A stretch of DNA of 64,000 nt from Streptomyces neyagawaensis. GTDB lineage: Bacteria; Actinomycetota; Actinomycetes; Streptomycetales; Streptomycetaceae. The position numbers were made by a program, and so were the translations under genes. Positions within the stretch are counted from its first letter, which is position 1; the number at the start of each line of letters is the position of its first letter. The stretch covers positions 62,001-126,000 of the forward strand of contig NZ_JAMGBG010000032.1 in assembly GCF_023516595.1 (NCBI RefSeq). Direction: 5' to 3'. The notes under the pieces are model-generated. The model ran no database searches. It worked only from the letters and a program-made list of their open reading frames with translations, and was not told where the DNA came from. This document shows positions 8,176-16,851 of the stretch, in pieces.

Positions 8176-9120
8176 TCAGACGCCGACCGGCTCGCCCGCC
8201 GCCGCCGCGATCTCCGCCTCGGCGACGACGCCGGAGACACGGCGCAGCTTCTTCATGGGGCCGAGCTCGGAGTCGTAGACCTTCTTGACGCCGTCGCCGA
8301 GGGAGGCCTCGATGGTGCGGATGTCGCGGACCAGGCGGGTGAGGCCCTGGGGCTCGACGGAGGCGGCCTGGTCGGAGCCCCACATCGCGCGGTCGAGGGT
8401 GATGTGGCGCTCGACGAAGGTGGCGCCGAGGGCGACCGCGGCGAGCGTGGTCTGCAGGCCCGTCTCGTGGCCGGAGTAGCCGATCGGGACGTTCGGGTAC
8501 TCGGCCTGGAGGGTGTTGATGACGCGGAGGTTCAGCTCCTCGGCCTTCGCCGGGTACGTCGAGGTGGCGTGGCAGAGCAGGATGTTGTCCGAGCCGAGGA
8601 CCTCGACCGCGTGGCGGATCTGCTTCGGGGTGGACATACCGGTGGAGAGGATGACCGTGCGGCCGGTGGCGCGGAGCGCGCGCAGCAGCTCGTCGTCGGT
8701 CAGGGAGGCGGAGGCCACCTTGTGGGCGGGGACGTCGAACTTCTCCAGGAAGGCGACGGCCTCGGTGTCCCACGGGGAGGCGAACCAGGCGATGCCCTTC
8801 TCCTTGCAGTACGCGTCGATCTGGCGGTACTCGTCCTCACCGAACTCCACACGGTGGCGGTAGTCGATGTAGGTCATGCGGCCCCAGGGGGTGTCGCGCT
8901 CGATGTCCCACTGGTCGCGGGGGGTGCAGATCTCGGGGGTGCGCTTCTGGAACTTGACGGCGTCACAGCCGGCCTCGGCGGCGACGTCGATCAGCTTGAA
9001 CGCGTTCTCCAGCTCGCCGTTGTGGTTGATGCCGATCTCGCCGCAGATGTAGACGGGCTGGCCGGGGCCGGCGATGCGCTCGGTACCGAAGGTGCGGAGG
9101 CGGGAGTTGGTCGCAGACAT
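8176..9120 (-). CDS. neuB: NeuB-type nonulosonate (sialic acid / Kdn) synthase lacking the SAF domain
   Basis: A 314-residue PEP-dependent condensing enzyme of the NeuB family. In this family ManNAc or mannose (or its 6-phosphate) plus PEP gives Neu5Ac, Kdn or the 9-phosphate. The TIM barrel is complete: GEIGINHNG near residue 30, AVKFQKR, the WDTEAV strand, ILSTGMST, LLCHATSTYP (typical TSxYP), GYSGHE and FVERHITLD. The sequence ends soon after GPMKKLRRV, where most NeuB proteins carry an antifreeze-like SAF domain of about 60 residues that helps close the neighbouring active site. Here only about 20 Ala-rich residues follow. The start is ATG at 9120, 13 nt after the stop of the neuA-HAD gene, so the genes form an operon. 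Product identity (Kdn or Neu5Ac) is inferred, not seen. Confidence 0.9.
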   Translation of the reverse strand: MSATNSRLRTFGTERIAGPGQPVYICGEIGINHNGELENAFKLIDVAAEAGCDAVKFQKRTPEICTPRDQWDIERDTPWGRMTYIDYRHRVEFGEDEYRQIDAYCKEKGIAWFASPWDTEAVAFLEKFDVPAHKVASASLTDDELLRALRATGRTVILSTGMSTPKQIRHAVEVLGSDNILLCHATSTYPAKAEELNLRVINTLQAEYPNVPIGYSGHETGLQTTLAAVALGATFVERHITLDRAMWGSDQAASVEPQGLTRLVRDIRTIEASLGDGVKKVYDSELGPMKKLRRVSGVVAEAEIAAAAGEPVGV

Positions 9121-9133
9121 GGTGGAACGTTCC

Positions 9134-10561
9134 TTACTTGTCGAGGGAGTCGAGAGAGTCGAGAGAGGGACCGAGGATCCAGCCGGCGATCTCTCGGATC
9201 GCGCCTTCACCACCGGGGACGGTGGTGACCGCGCGTGCGGCGCCGCGCACGACGTCGTGGGCGCTGCCGACCGCCACGGGCCAGCCCACGAGGGCGAAGC
9301 ACGGGAGGTCGTTGACGTCGTTGCCGACGTAGAGCACGCGCTCGGGCGCGATGCCCTGTTCCTCGCACCACTGCTTCAGGGCGAGGTCCTTCCGGTCGAT
9401 GCCGTGGAGCACCGGGATCTGCAGCTTCCGGGCCCGGGCGGCCACGACCGGGTTCTGTTCCGTGGACAGGATCAGCATCTTCAGGCCGCTCCTGCGGAGG
9501 GCCGCGATGCCGAGTCCGTCGCCGCGGTGCACGGAGACGAACTCCCGTCCGTCGGAGTCGATCAGCACCCGGTCATCGGTCTGGGTGCCGTCGAAGTCGA
9601 GGACTACGGCGTCGATGTCGTCGTAGGTGGGGAGGGCGCCGGGCCGGTTCGCGTCGAAGAGGGGCGCGAGGGCCTGGGCGCGGGCGAGATCGTGCGGGTC
9701 GTCGATCTCCAGGACCCGGGCGGGGTCGGTGCGGACGAGTTCCGTACGGCCGAAGAAGCGGTGCTGGTGCTTGCGGAGTCCGGCGGCGTCCATGGCGTAC
9801 GCGGCACCGGTCTCCAGCAGGTCCTGGGGGCGGTCCTGGCGGCGGGGGCGGAACGACTTGTCGTGGTTGACGCCGTAGCCTCCGGCGGTCGGGCCGGGGT
9901 CGGCGGGGCCGTCGCCCGCCGGGGCCCCGCCGAGCCCGGTGGCGGCGTGGGCGGCGTCGGCTCCGTTCCGCGTGGCGCCGGCGAGCGTCGTGGGCGCGCC
10001 GTGCGCCATCGCGCCGCGCACCACCGCGCCGCCGCCCGCCGCGGCGCCCACGCGGTTCGCCTCGTCGCCGTCGGCGAACTCGTCCGCCGTGTCCCGCCAG
10101 ATGAACCCGTGGAACGGGGCCACGGTGAGGGCCGTGTCGGCACCGTGTTCCACCACGGCGCGGGCCACGCCGTCGATGTCCTCGCGGAGGATGAACGGGC
10201 TGGTGCACTGGACGAGGAGGACCACGTCGACGGCGGCGCCGTGGAGCGCCTCGTGGGCGTCGAGGGCGTGCAGGACGGCGGCCTCGGAGGTGGCGGTGTC
10301 GCCGGCGATGGCGGCGGGCCGCAGGACGACCTCGGCGCCGGACTCGCGGGCGGCGGCGGCGATGGCGTGGTCGTCGGTGGAGACGACGACGTCGGTCACC
10401 AGCCGGGCGGCCTTGCACTCGCGCACCGCGCGGGCCACCAGCGGCACACCGCCGACGGGGGCGAGGTTCTTCGCGGGGACGCCCTTGGAGCCGCCGCGGG
10501 CGGGGATGACGGCGAGGACGCGGCGGACGGAGGCCGCTCGGTCCGCTTCCGGGTGGGACAT
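9134..10561 (-). CDS. neuA: CMP-nonulosonate cytidylyltransferase fused to a KdsC/YrbI-type HAD phosphatase
   Basis: A 475-residue bifunctional protein. Residues 14-300 are a NeuA/KdsB-type cytidylyltransferase: LAVIPARGGSKGVPAKNL (CTP-binding), VSTDDHAIA, RPAAIAGDTATSE, VLLVQCTSPF, and later LLETGAAYAMD. Residues 315-465 are a HAD phosphatase: nucleophile motif DFDGT at 322-326, LSTEQ (motif II), Lys395 region (motif III) and GNDVND at 413-418 (motif IV). The two activities would dephosphorylate a nonulosonate 9-phosphate and activate the free sugar with CTP. Residues about 165-228 are an Ala/Gly-rich low-complexity insertion inside the transferase domain, before the GYGVNHDKSF segment. ATG at 10561 with GGAGCT upstream. 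It lies between the DUF6716 gene and neuB in the minus-arm operon. Confidence 0.9.
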   Translation of the reverse strand: MSHPEADRAASVRRVLAVIPARGGSKGVPAKNLAPVGGVPLVARAVRECKAARLVTDVVVSTDDHAIAAAARESGAEVVLRPAAIAGDTATSEAAVLHALDAHEALHGAAVDVVLLVQCTSPFILREDIDGVARAVVEHGADTALTVAPFHGFIWRDTADEFADGDEANRVGAAAGGGAVVRGAMAHGAPTTLAGATRNGADAAHAATGLGGAPAGDGPADPGPTAGGYGVNHDKSFRPRRQDRPQDLLETGAAYAMDAAGLRKHQHRFFGRTELVRTDPARVLEIDDPHDLARAQALAPLFDANRPGALPTYDDIDAVVLDFDGTQTDDRVLIDSDGREFVSVHRGDGLGIAALRRSGLKMLILSTEQNPVVAARARKLQIPVLHGIDRKDLALKQWCEEQGIAPERVLYVGNDVNDLPCFALVGWPVAVGSAHDVVRGAARAVTTVPGGEGAIREIAGWILGPSLDSLDSLDK

Positions 10562-10596
10562 CAGTGGAGCTCCTTGCGAGGGCGACGGGTTGCGGC

Positions 10597-11946
10597 TCAC
10601 AGCTCCCCCATCCGCCGGATGACGGGTGCCACGCGCTGCACCCCGTGCCGGTAGGCGCCGCGCGCCGCCCGGCGCACGATCTGCCGTACGGGCCCTGCCT
10701 GCCGGTCGGCGGCGGGCGCCCCCGGCAGCGGGCTGCCGTCGGGGCCGAGGTGGTGGCGGGCGAGGATGCCGGGCAGATAGCCGGGCGCGGTGACGGGGGT
10801 GTAGTACGGCGTGAGGGGCGGGAGTTCGGCGGCGATCAGCTTGGCGAGGCGGTCGCGGGCGGCGTCGAAGGCGGTGGCGTAGGAGCCTGTCCCGGTGACG
10901 GTGCCCGCGGCGGCGACGCCCTGCCGGGCCACCCACTCGGGGTCGGGCGCCGGCTCGTGCCCGGCGTCCAGCTGGTCCCAGGAGGCCAGGCATCCGGAGC
11001 CCACGAAGTGGTGGTTGCCGAGCGCCTCCCGGATCCCGAGGTCGGTGAGGACCACGGTGGGGATCCGGCGGTGCAGCGACTCCAGGGCGGCCGTGGAGCT
11101 GACGGTGACGAGCAGGTCGGTGGTGTCGAGGACCTCGCCCATGTGCCCGTAGACCAGGCGGAAGTTGGACGGCAGATCGGTCTTCTGCGCCAGCTTCTGG
11201 TAGGGCAGCTCCTCAATGTGCGTGGTGTGCTCGCCCGGCTTGGAGCGCAGCTTCAGCAGGACCTGGCGGTCCGGGTGCAGCCGGGCGTGCTGGATGAGCC
11301 GGTTCAGCAGGTACGTACGGTCCTTGCGGTTGTCCGGGACGGACGGCTGGACGGCGAAGACGACCGTGTAGGGCCGGCCCTCCTGCTCTTCGGCGCCCTT
11401 GTACGGGGTGCCGCCGAGGAAGGGCAGCGCGACCTCGGTGACCGAGCCGGCGTCGGCGCCGACCCCCTCGTACACGGCGCGAAAACGCTCCGCGTCCTGG
11501 CGGGAGTTGGCGAGGACGAGGTCCGCGCCGTGTCGCAGCAGCAGACCGTCGGCGAGCTTCTCGTAGACGACGCCGACATAGCCGGTGACGACCACGGGCC
11601 GTCTGCTCCGGGCGCCCCAGGCGTGCCGCAGTCCGTGCAGCATCGCCTGGACGCCGCCGCCCACGAGGGCGAGCACGAGGACGTCGTACGACTCGGCCGC
11701 CTCCGGCGTGCCCAGGGCGCGCAGGAACTCGACGCCCGTCACCTCGCGCAGGGAGTCGGGGCGGACCCCGACCTCCTGGAGCTGGCGGGCGGTGGGGGTG
11801 GCACGGCCGCGCAGGAGGAAACCGTCCAGGCGGATGTCCGCGCCCTCGGGGGCGAGGCGGCTCGCGGTGAGCGCACCCCATTTCCACCGGGTGTCGGAAT
11901 CGGCGAGAACGGCGACTCGCAGGCTGTTCGTAGCACTTGCTGGCAC
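10597..11946 (-). CDS. DUF6716-type putative glycosyltransferase
   Basis: About 449 residues with a GT-B-like layout and the features of the family annotated as DUF6716 putative glycosyltransferases. The N-terminus LRVAVLADSDTRWKWGALTA is typical. A C-terminal nucleotide-sugar half follows: PYTVVFAVQPSVP, LLKLRSKPGEHTTH, a YGHMGEVLDTTDLLVTVSST segment and IPTVVLTDLGI. There is no signal peptide. The start is unclear: GTG at 11946 gives the compact N-terminus, and a TTG at 11985 is also in frame. It is the first gene of the minus arm, divergent from the GT2 gene across about 200 bp that must hold both promoters. It probably transfers a sugar in the nonulosonate polymer pathway; that role is inferred from position. 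Confidence 0.75.
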   Translation of the reverse strand: MPASATNSLRVAVLADSDTRWKWGALTASRLAPEGADIRLDGFLLRGRATPTARQLQEVGVRPDSLREVTGVEFLRALGTPEAAESYDVLVLALVGGGVQAMLHGLRHAWGARSRRPVVVTGYVGVVYEKLADGLLLRHGADLVLANSRQDAERFRAVYEGVGADAGSVTEVALPFLGGTPYKGAEEQEGRPYTVVFAVQPSVPDNRKDRTYLLNRLIQHARLHPDRQVLLKLRSKPGEHTTHIEELPYQKLAQKTDLPSNFRLVYGHMGEVLDTTDLLVTVSSTAALESLHRRIPTVVLTDLGIREALGNHHFVGSGCLASWDQLDAGHEPAPDPEWVARQGVAAAGTVTGTGSYATAFDAARDRLAKLIAAELPPLTPYYTPVTAPGYLPGILARHHLGPDGSPLPGAPAADRQAGPVRQIVRRAARGAYRHGVQRVAPVIRRMGEL

Positions 11947-12144
11947 GTCGAAGACGCTAGGAAGGGATTCCGTTGATCGGCCCAACCCGAATGCAACAAA
12001 GGGTTAACAGCGCGTCGACGAATGGCGAATCGGGCCGTGGAACACCGGGAAATGCGCCTGGTTCACGGTACCGCCACGCGTCGTTCACCTGACATCAAGC
12101 GGGTGGTCAAGACGAATGCCGGAGGGCCGCCTAACGTCACAGGG

Positions 12145-13122
12145 GTGGTCAAGCTCTCCGTCATCGTGCCGTTCTTCAACGTGCAGCAATACGCGCCCGA
12201 CACCCTGAAGAGCCTCAGAGCCAACGCGCGTGAGGACTTCGAATTCATTCTCGTCGACGACTGCTCGCGCGACGAGACACCGGACATCCTCGCGCGCGCG
12301 GAGCGCGAGCTGCCGGGCGCCGTGTATGTCAGACACGAGCAGAACGGAGGACTGGCGACCGCGCGCAACACGGGCATCGACAAGGCCCGTGGCGAGTACC
12401 TGACGTTCCTCGACGGGGACGACTGGCTCGCCCCCGGCTACTACCCGCAACTCGTCTCCGCGATCGAGGAGTTGGGGTGCGACTTCGTCCGCACGGACCA
12501 TGTCCAGTGCACCGCGCGGGCCCGTTCGGTCCACCGGGTGCCCAACGGGCGGCGGGGCGTGGTGATGAACCCGCGTGACGCGATCCTGCCGGCGGACCGC
12601 TCCACCTCCGTCGACTACGCGTACGCGTGGGCCGGCGTCTACCACCGCCGACTGGTCGAGCGGGGGCTGCTGCACTTCACCCACGGGCTGCGTACGGCGG
12701 AGGACCGGCCCTGGATCTGGAAGCTGCACCGGGAGGCGGAATCCTTTGCGACGGTGGGGCTGCTGGGCGTGTTCTACCGGCGCGGAGTCGCCTCCTCGCT
12801 GACCCAGATCGGTGACGTACGCCAGCTCGATTTCATTCGCGCATTCGACCAGGTCATCGCGGAAACAGCGCAGGACCGGGACGCGGACAAACTCCTCCCC
12901 AAGGCCGTGCGCACATATTGCGCGATTATCTCCCACCATTTGGGATCCATCGAAAGGTTCGAGCCGGCGGTGGCACGGAAACTCAAGTCGATGAGCGCGG
13001 TCGCGTTGCGCCGAATGCCGCAGGACGTGCTGGACGAGGCGCTCGACTCCATGGACATCCAGCGCGCCTCGCGGCTGCGCCGACTGCGCCGCCGTCCCGC
13101 CGCGACGGGGGTCGCCGCGTGA
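12145..13122 (+). CDS. GT2-family glycosyltransferase
   Basis: A GT-A fold family 2 glycosyltransferase of about 325 residues. KLSVIVPFFNVQQYA opens the nucleotide-binding strand. FILVDDCSRDETPDIL carries the first Asp motif, NGGLATARNTGID follows, and LTFLDGDDWL is the DXD metal site. RTAEDRPWIWKLH supplies the ED-type acceptor/catalytic region. I placed the start at GTG 12145 because that gives the family's usual N-terminus; the frame is open back to 12022. It opens the plus arm and overlaps the next gene by 4 bp (GTGA), showing translational coupling. A natural role is adding a hexose in the repeating unit of the wall polymer; donor and acceptor are not deducible. Confidence 0.85.
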   Translation: MVKLSVIVPFFNVQQYAPDTLKSLRANAREDFEFILVDDCSRDETPDILARAERELPGAVYVRHEQNGGLATARNTGIDKARGEYLTFLDGDDWLAPGYYPQLVSAIEELGCDFVRTDHVQCTARARSVHRVPNGRRGVVMNPRDAILPADRSTSVDYAYAWAGVYHRRLVERGLLHFTHGLRTAEDRPWIWKLHREAESFATVGLLGVFYRRGVASSLTQIGDVRQLDFIRAFDQVIAETAQDRDADKLLPKAVRTYCAIISHHLGSIERFEPAVARKLKSMSAVALRRMPQDVLDEALDSMDIQRASRLRRLRRRPAATGVAA

Positions 13123-14453
13123 CCACGCAGATCTTCATGGCGTCCACGCTGTACGGCACGGCCACCCTGGCCGCCGCCCTGGACACCGAGTGCTTCCGCC
13201 CGGCCGACCGGCGCATCCTGCTGATCTCCAACAACGCGGCGACGCCGGAGACGGCCCCCGCCCTGGACGAGATGCCCGGCTTCGAACGGCTGCGCACCCG
13301 CTTCGACGACGTCATCTCCTGGAACGAGACCATCTCCCCGTTCCACCCGGGCGGCTGGTCCCCCCGCATGGACGACGTGCCCCTGTGGGAACGGCATCTG
13401 CGGCTGCTGTGGGGCCTCGGCGACGACGACGTCGAGCTGGCGGTGGAGTCCATCCAGGTCCATCCGGCGCTCGGCTTCACCCAGATCTTCACCGGCGCGC
13501 CCGTCACCGTGTACGCCGACGGCCTGATGAGCTACGGCCCCACCCGCAACAAGATCGACCCGCTGGTCGGCACCCGGATCGACCGGCTCCTCCACCTGGA
13601 CCTGGTGCCGGGTCTGGAGCCGCTGCTGCTCACCGAGTTCGGCGTCCCGGCGGAGATCGTGCCGACGGACGCCTTCGTGAAGGTCCTCGCCGAACTGGTC
13701 GACACCGGGGACACACTGCCCACCGTCGAGGAACCGGCGCTGCTGCTCGGCCAGTACCTCTCCGCGCTCGGCATCCTCACCGCCGAGGAGGAGGAGGACC
13801 TCCATGTACGGATGCTGAAGGGCGCGGTGGCGCTCGGGCACACGCGGGTGGTGTTCAAGCCGCACCCCAGCGCCCCGGCGCGCTGGTCGCGCGGGCTGGA
13901 GAAGGAGGCCGAGCGGCTCGGCGCCGATCTCACGGTGCTCGACACGCCGGTCCTCGCCGAGGTGCTCTACCAGCGGATGCGTCCGGCGCTGGTGGTCGGC
14001 TGCTTCTCCACCGCCCTGCTCACCGCCTCCGCGCTGTACGAGCTGCCCGTGGCCCGCGTGGGCACCGGGACCCTGCTGGAGCGGCTCGCGCCGTACGAGA
14101 ACAGCAACCGGGTGCCGGTCACCGTCGTGGACGCGCTGCTGCCGGACCTGGGCGACCGGGCGGCGGTGGAGGCGCGGAAGCCGGGGATGAGCGTGGCCGA
14201 CCTCAACCGGCTGGTGCGCGCGGTGGGGTACGCCATGCAGTCCAAGATCTACCCGTCGCTGCGCACGGAGGCCGAGTCGTATCTGGCGAGGCATCTGAGC
14301 ACGCACACCCTGCGGTACTTCAAGCGCCGCCGGCTCACCTCGCTGGGACTGCCCGGCGGTATCCCGGTCCAGCTCGCGTTCATCCCGCGCAACGCGACCG
14401 TGCGAAGAGTCGCGCGCCGGGCCAGGTCCCTCAAGCGAGCGACCCTGGGGTGA
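13119..14453 (+). CDS. Alpha-2,8-polysialyltransferase-family protein (plus arm)
   Basis: A 444-residue second member of the polysialyltransferase-like family in this locus. Features are the N-terminus TTQIFMASTLYGTATLAAAL, VTVYADGLMSYGPT in the centre (the equivalent of the D-G motif), VVFKPHPSAPARW (the conserved HP motif of this family) and VVGCFSTALLTASALY (the conserved S-T motif near the CMP pocket). GTG at 13119 overlaps the preceding stop. There is no signal peptide; the C-terminus is Arg/Lys-rich, which could favour membrane association. In bacteria such enzymes extend chains of nonulosonic acid at the inner face of the membrane. With neuB and neuA-HAD opposite, a CMP-Kdn or CMP-Neu5Ac donor is the simplest reading. 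Confidence 0.82.
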   Translation: MTTQIFMASTLYGTATLAAALDTECFRPADRRILLISNNAATPETAPALDEMPGFERLRTRFDDVISWNETISPFHPGGWSPRMDDVPLWERHLRLLWGLGDDDVELAVESIQVHPALGFTQIFTGAPVTVYADGLMSYGPTRNKIDPLVGTRIDRLLHLDLVPGLEPLLLTEFGVPAEIVPTDAFVKVLAELVDTGDTLPTVEEPALLLGQYLSALGILTAEEEEDLHVRMLKGAVALGHTRVVFKPHPSAPARWSRGLEKEAERLGADLTVLDTPVLAEVLYQRMRPALVVGCFSTALLTASALYELPVARVGTGTLLERLAPYENSNRVPVTVVDALLPDLGDRAAVEARKPGMSVADLNRLVRAVGYAMQSKIYPSLRTEAESYLARHLSTHTLRYFKRRRLTSLGLPGGIPVQLAFIPRNATVRRVARRARSLKRATLG

Positions 14454-14460
14454 GCGCGGC

Positions 14461-15654
14461 GTGACCGCGAAGAGCACGACGCTTCCGACGCTCTCACCGG
14501 AAGCGGGCACCACCCCGAGCACCACCCCGAGCGCGACCCCACGCACCACCCCCGCCGCGGCCCCGGGGTCCTCCGCCGCACGTGGCGGGGCCCGCCCCTC
14601 ACCCCGGCTGTACGCCCTCGACGGGCTGCGGCTCCTCGCCGCCCTCTCGGTCGCGGCCTACCACTACGGAGGCCGCGACGGGGAGATCGGGAAGGCGTGG
14701 GGGGCCTCGCCCGCCGTGCAGTTCCCGACCGCGCACAGCTGGTTCGCGTACGGCTGGGCGGGCGTCCAGGCCTTCTTCGTGATCAGCGGGTTCGTCATCT
14801 GCGCGAGCGGCTGGGGCCGTTCGGTGCAGTCGTTCCTCGCGTCCCGCGCGGCCCGGCTGCTGCCGGCGTACTGGGCGGCGGTCGTTCTCGTCACGGCCGT
14901 CCTGGCCCTGCCGGGAATCGCGTTCGCACGGGTGTCGGCCAGCGAGTTCCTGGTCAATCTGACCATGCTCCAGATGCCGCTGGGCGCGGACCGCGTCCTC
15001 GGGGTGTGCTGGACGCTGTGGGCGGAGGTCCGCTTCTACGTCCTGTTCGCGCTGTGCGTCGTCCTGCCCGGGGTCACCCGCAGGCGCGTCATCTGGTTCT
15101 GCGGCGGCTGGACGCTGGCCGCGACCCTGGCCGAGGCATCTGGGGAACCGTTCCTGCAACTGGTGCTGATGCCGGAGTACGCGTCGCTGTTCATCGGCGG
15201 TATCGGCCTCTATCTGGTGCACCGGGACCGCCGGGACACCGCCGCCTGGCTGATCGTGGGGTTCAGTCTGCTGCTGAGCCAGTACCACACGGTCCGGGAC
15301 ATGTGGCACGCGCCGAACGACGCGTTCTTCTCCTACCGGCCCCAGCCGGCCATCGTCCTCGCCGTCGTCGTGGGCTTCGTGGCCGTCGGCGCGGTCGCGC
15401 TGGGCTTCCTCGACCGGGTGAACTGGCGCTGGCTGACCACGGCCGGCGCGCTGACATACCCCTTCTATCTGGTCCACGAGCACCTCGGCTGGCCGGTGGT
15501 GCGGGCACTGCACCAGGGTCTGGGGTTGCCGTCCTCCCTGACGCTGGCGCTGACCGTGGCGCTGATGCTGCTGCTCGCGTGGCTGCTGCACCACGGGGTC
15601 GAACGGCCGCTGCAACCGCGGCTGCGCGCGTCACTTCAGGGACGCCGTCGTTGA
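14461..15654 (+). CDS. Acyltransferase 3 (OafA/WecH-type) membrane protein
   Basis: A 397-residue membrane O-acyltransferase. After a Thr/Pro/Ala-rich cytoplasmic leader of about 40 residues comes the family start RLYALDGLRLLAALSVAAYH, with the catalytic His of the H-x10-R type arrangement near AAYHYGG. About ten transmembrane helices follow, including GWAGVQAFFVISGFVICASG, and RAARLLPAYW supplies the conserved Arg. GTG at 14461 lies 7 nt after the previous stop, so it is in the same operon. These proteins usually O-acetylate exported glycans; here the likely target is the nonulosonate polymer, by context. Confidence 0.88.
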   Translation: MTAKSTTLPTLSPEAGTTPSTTPSATPRTTPAAAPGSSAARGGARPSPRLYALDGLRLLAALSVAAYHYGGRDGEIGKAWGASPAVQFPTAHSWFAYGWAGVQAFFVISGFVICASGWGRSVQSFLASRAARLLPAYWAAVVLVTAVLALPGIAFARVSASEFLVNLTMLQMPLGADRVLGVCWTLWAEVRFYVLFALCVVLPGVTRRRVIWFCGGWTLAATLAEASGEPFLQLVLMPEYASLFIGGIGLYLVHRDRRDTAAWLIVGFSLLLSQYHTVRDMWHAPNDAFFSYRPQPAIVLAVVVGFVAVGAVALGFLDRVNWRWLTTAGALTYPFYLVHEHLGWPVVRALHQGLGLPSSLTLALTVALMLLLAWLLHHGVERPLQPRLRASLQGRRR

Positions 15655-15808
15655 ACCCGAAATTGTCCCAGTGTTCACCCAGGTCAGAGGTTCGAAACGG
15701 GCTCCGCGGAGAGGCTCCGCAGCATCCTTGACCGGGTCGGGGGCTTCTCGTAGGTTCCTGGCCCGTTCGCCTGTTCGCCTCGTCGACGCAAGAGAGTCTT
15801 CCGTCCTC

Positions 15809-16768
15809 ATGACCTCTGACATGACCACTGAACAAGGCACGATCCGGCCACCCCGTGAACTCGACGACGTACCCGGCTGGTTCCCGGTGCTCGACCAGCT
15901 CCTCTTCAACTGGTTCCTCGACCGGCAGGAGGCCGCCGGTGAGCGGGGCGACCTCCTTGAGGTCGGCGTCTACATGGGCAAGAGCGCCATCTTCCTCGGC
16001 CGGCACCTCCAGGAGGGCGAGTCCTACACGGTCTGCGACCTCTTCGAGAGCGACGCCCCCGACGACGCCAACGCTGCGGAGGCCACCAAGTCGTACCGCA
16101 ACACCCTGACCCGGCGGGCCTTCGAGGCGAACTACCTCGCCTTCCACGACGAACTGCCCCGCGTCCTGCAAGGCCCCAGCTCGATCATCCCCGGTGAGGT
16201 GAAGCCACGCTCGTGCCGTTTCGTGCACATCGACGCGTCCCACCTCTACGAGCACGTCCAGGGCGACATCACCGCCGCCCGCGACATCCTGCTCCCCGGT
16301 GGCGTCGTCGTGCTCGACGACTTCCGCTCCGAGCACACGCCCGGTGTGTCGATCGCCGCGTGGGAGGCCGTGCTCAACCGGGGCCTCAACCCCGTGTGTC
16401 TGAGCACCCAGAAGCTCTACGGCACCTGGGGCGATCCCGAGCCGCTCCAGGAGGCCCTGCTGGAGATGGTCGCCGGGCGCGACGACTGCCATCTCAGCAA
16501 TCAGCGGGCCGCCGGGCACCGGGTGATCCGCCTCAAGTCGAAGGGCATGAAGGCGCCGGACTTTCCCAAGTCCCGGCACTGGGTGGAGCCGGGGCCGACG
16601 CCGACCGGGTCGACCGGCTCGGCCGGGTCGCCGGTGGCCGCCGTGCGGTCGCGGCCTCGGTCCCGGCCGCCGCTGAGCGGAGCCCGTCGGCTGGCCGTTG
16701 ACCTGCTGCCGCCGGTGGTGACCAGGGCGATCCGGAAGGCGCGGGCGGGGAGGAGGCCGGGGAGGTAG
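15809..16768 (+). CDS. Class I SAM-dependent methyltransferase (TylF/CmcI type)
   Basis: A 319-residue methyltransferase of the family that includes macrocin and rhamnosyl O-methyltransferases. SAM-binding motif I is LLEVGVYMGKSAIFLGRHL. YTVCDLFESD gives the acidic residue of motif II. FVHIDASHLYEHVQGDI and LLPGGVVVLDDF form the later motifs, with the Asp pair that binds Mg2+ in this family. The C-terminal 60 residues are Pro/Arg-rich and variable. ATG at 15809 lies 154 nt after the acyltransferase stop, so it may have its own promoter but probably belongs with the plus arm. A sugar O-methylation role is inferred from family and neighbours. Confidence 0.82.
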   Translation: MTSDMTTEQGTIRPPRELDDVPGWFPVLDQLLFNWFLDRQEAAGERGDLLEVGVYMGKSAIFLGRHLQEGESYTVCDLFESDAPDDANAAEATKSYRNTLTRRAFEANYLAFHDELPRVLQGPSSIIPGEVKPRSCRFVHIDASHLYEHVQGDITAARDILLPGGVVVLDDFRSEHTPGVSIAAWEAVLNRGLNPVCLSTQKLYGTWGDPEPLQEALLEMVAGRDDCHLSNQRAAGHRVIRLKSKGMKAPDFPKSRHWVEPGPTPTGSTGSAGSPVAAVRSRPRSRPPLSGARRLAVDLLPPVVTRAIRKARAGRRPGR

Positions 16769-16851
16769 GGGCGGTTCTTCCACGGGCGCCCTCTCCGGTG
16801 GGTGGATCTTCTGTGGGGGGCGGTTGCGTGCGTGGGTGAACTGCGGGTCGA

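Noticed and set aside
6872..16768. Reading the locus as an antibiotic biosynthetic cluster
   Set aside because: There are no PKS, NRPS or other scaffold enzymes; the set fits a wall glycopolymer better.
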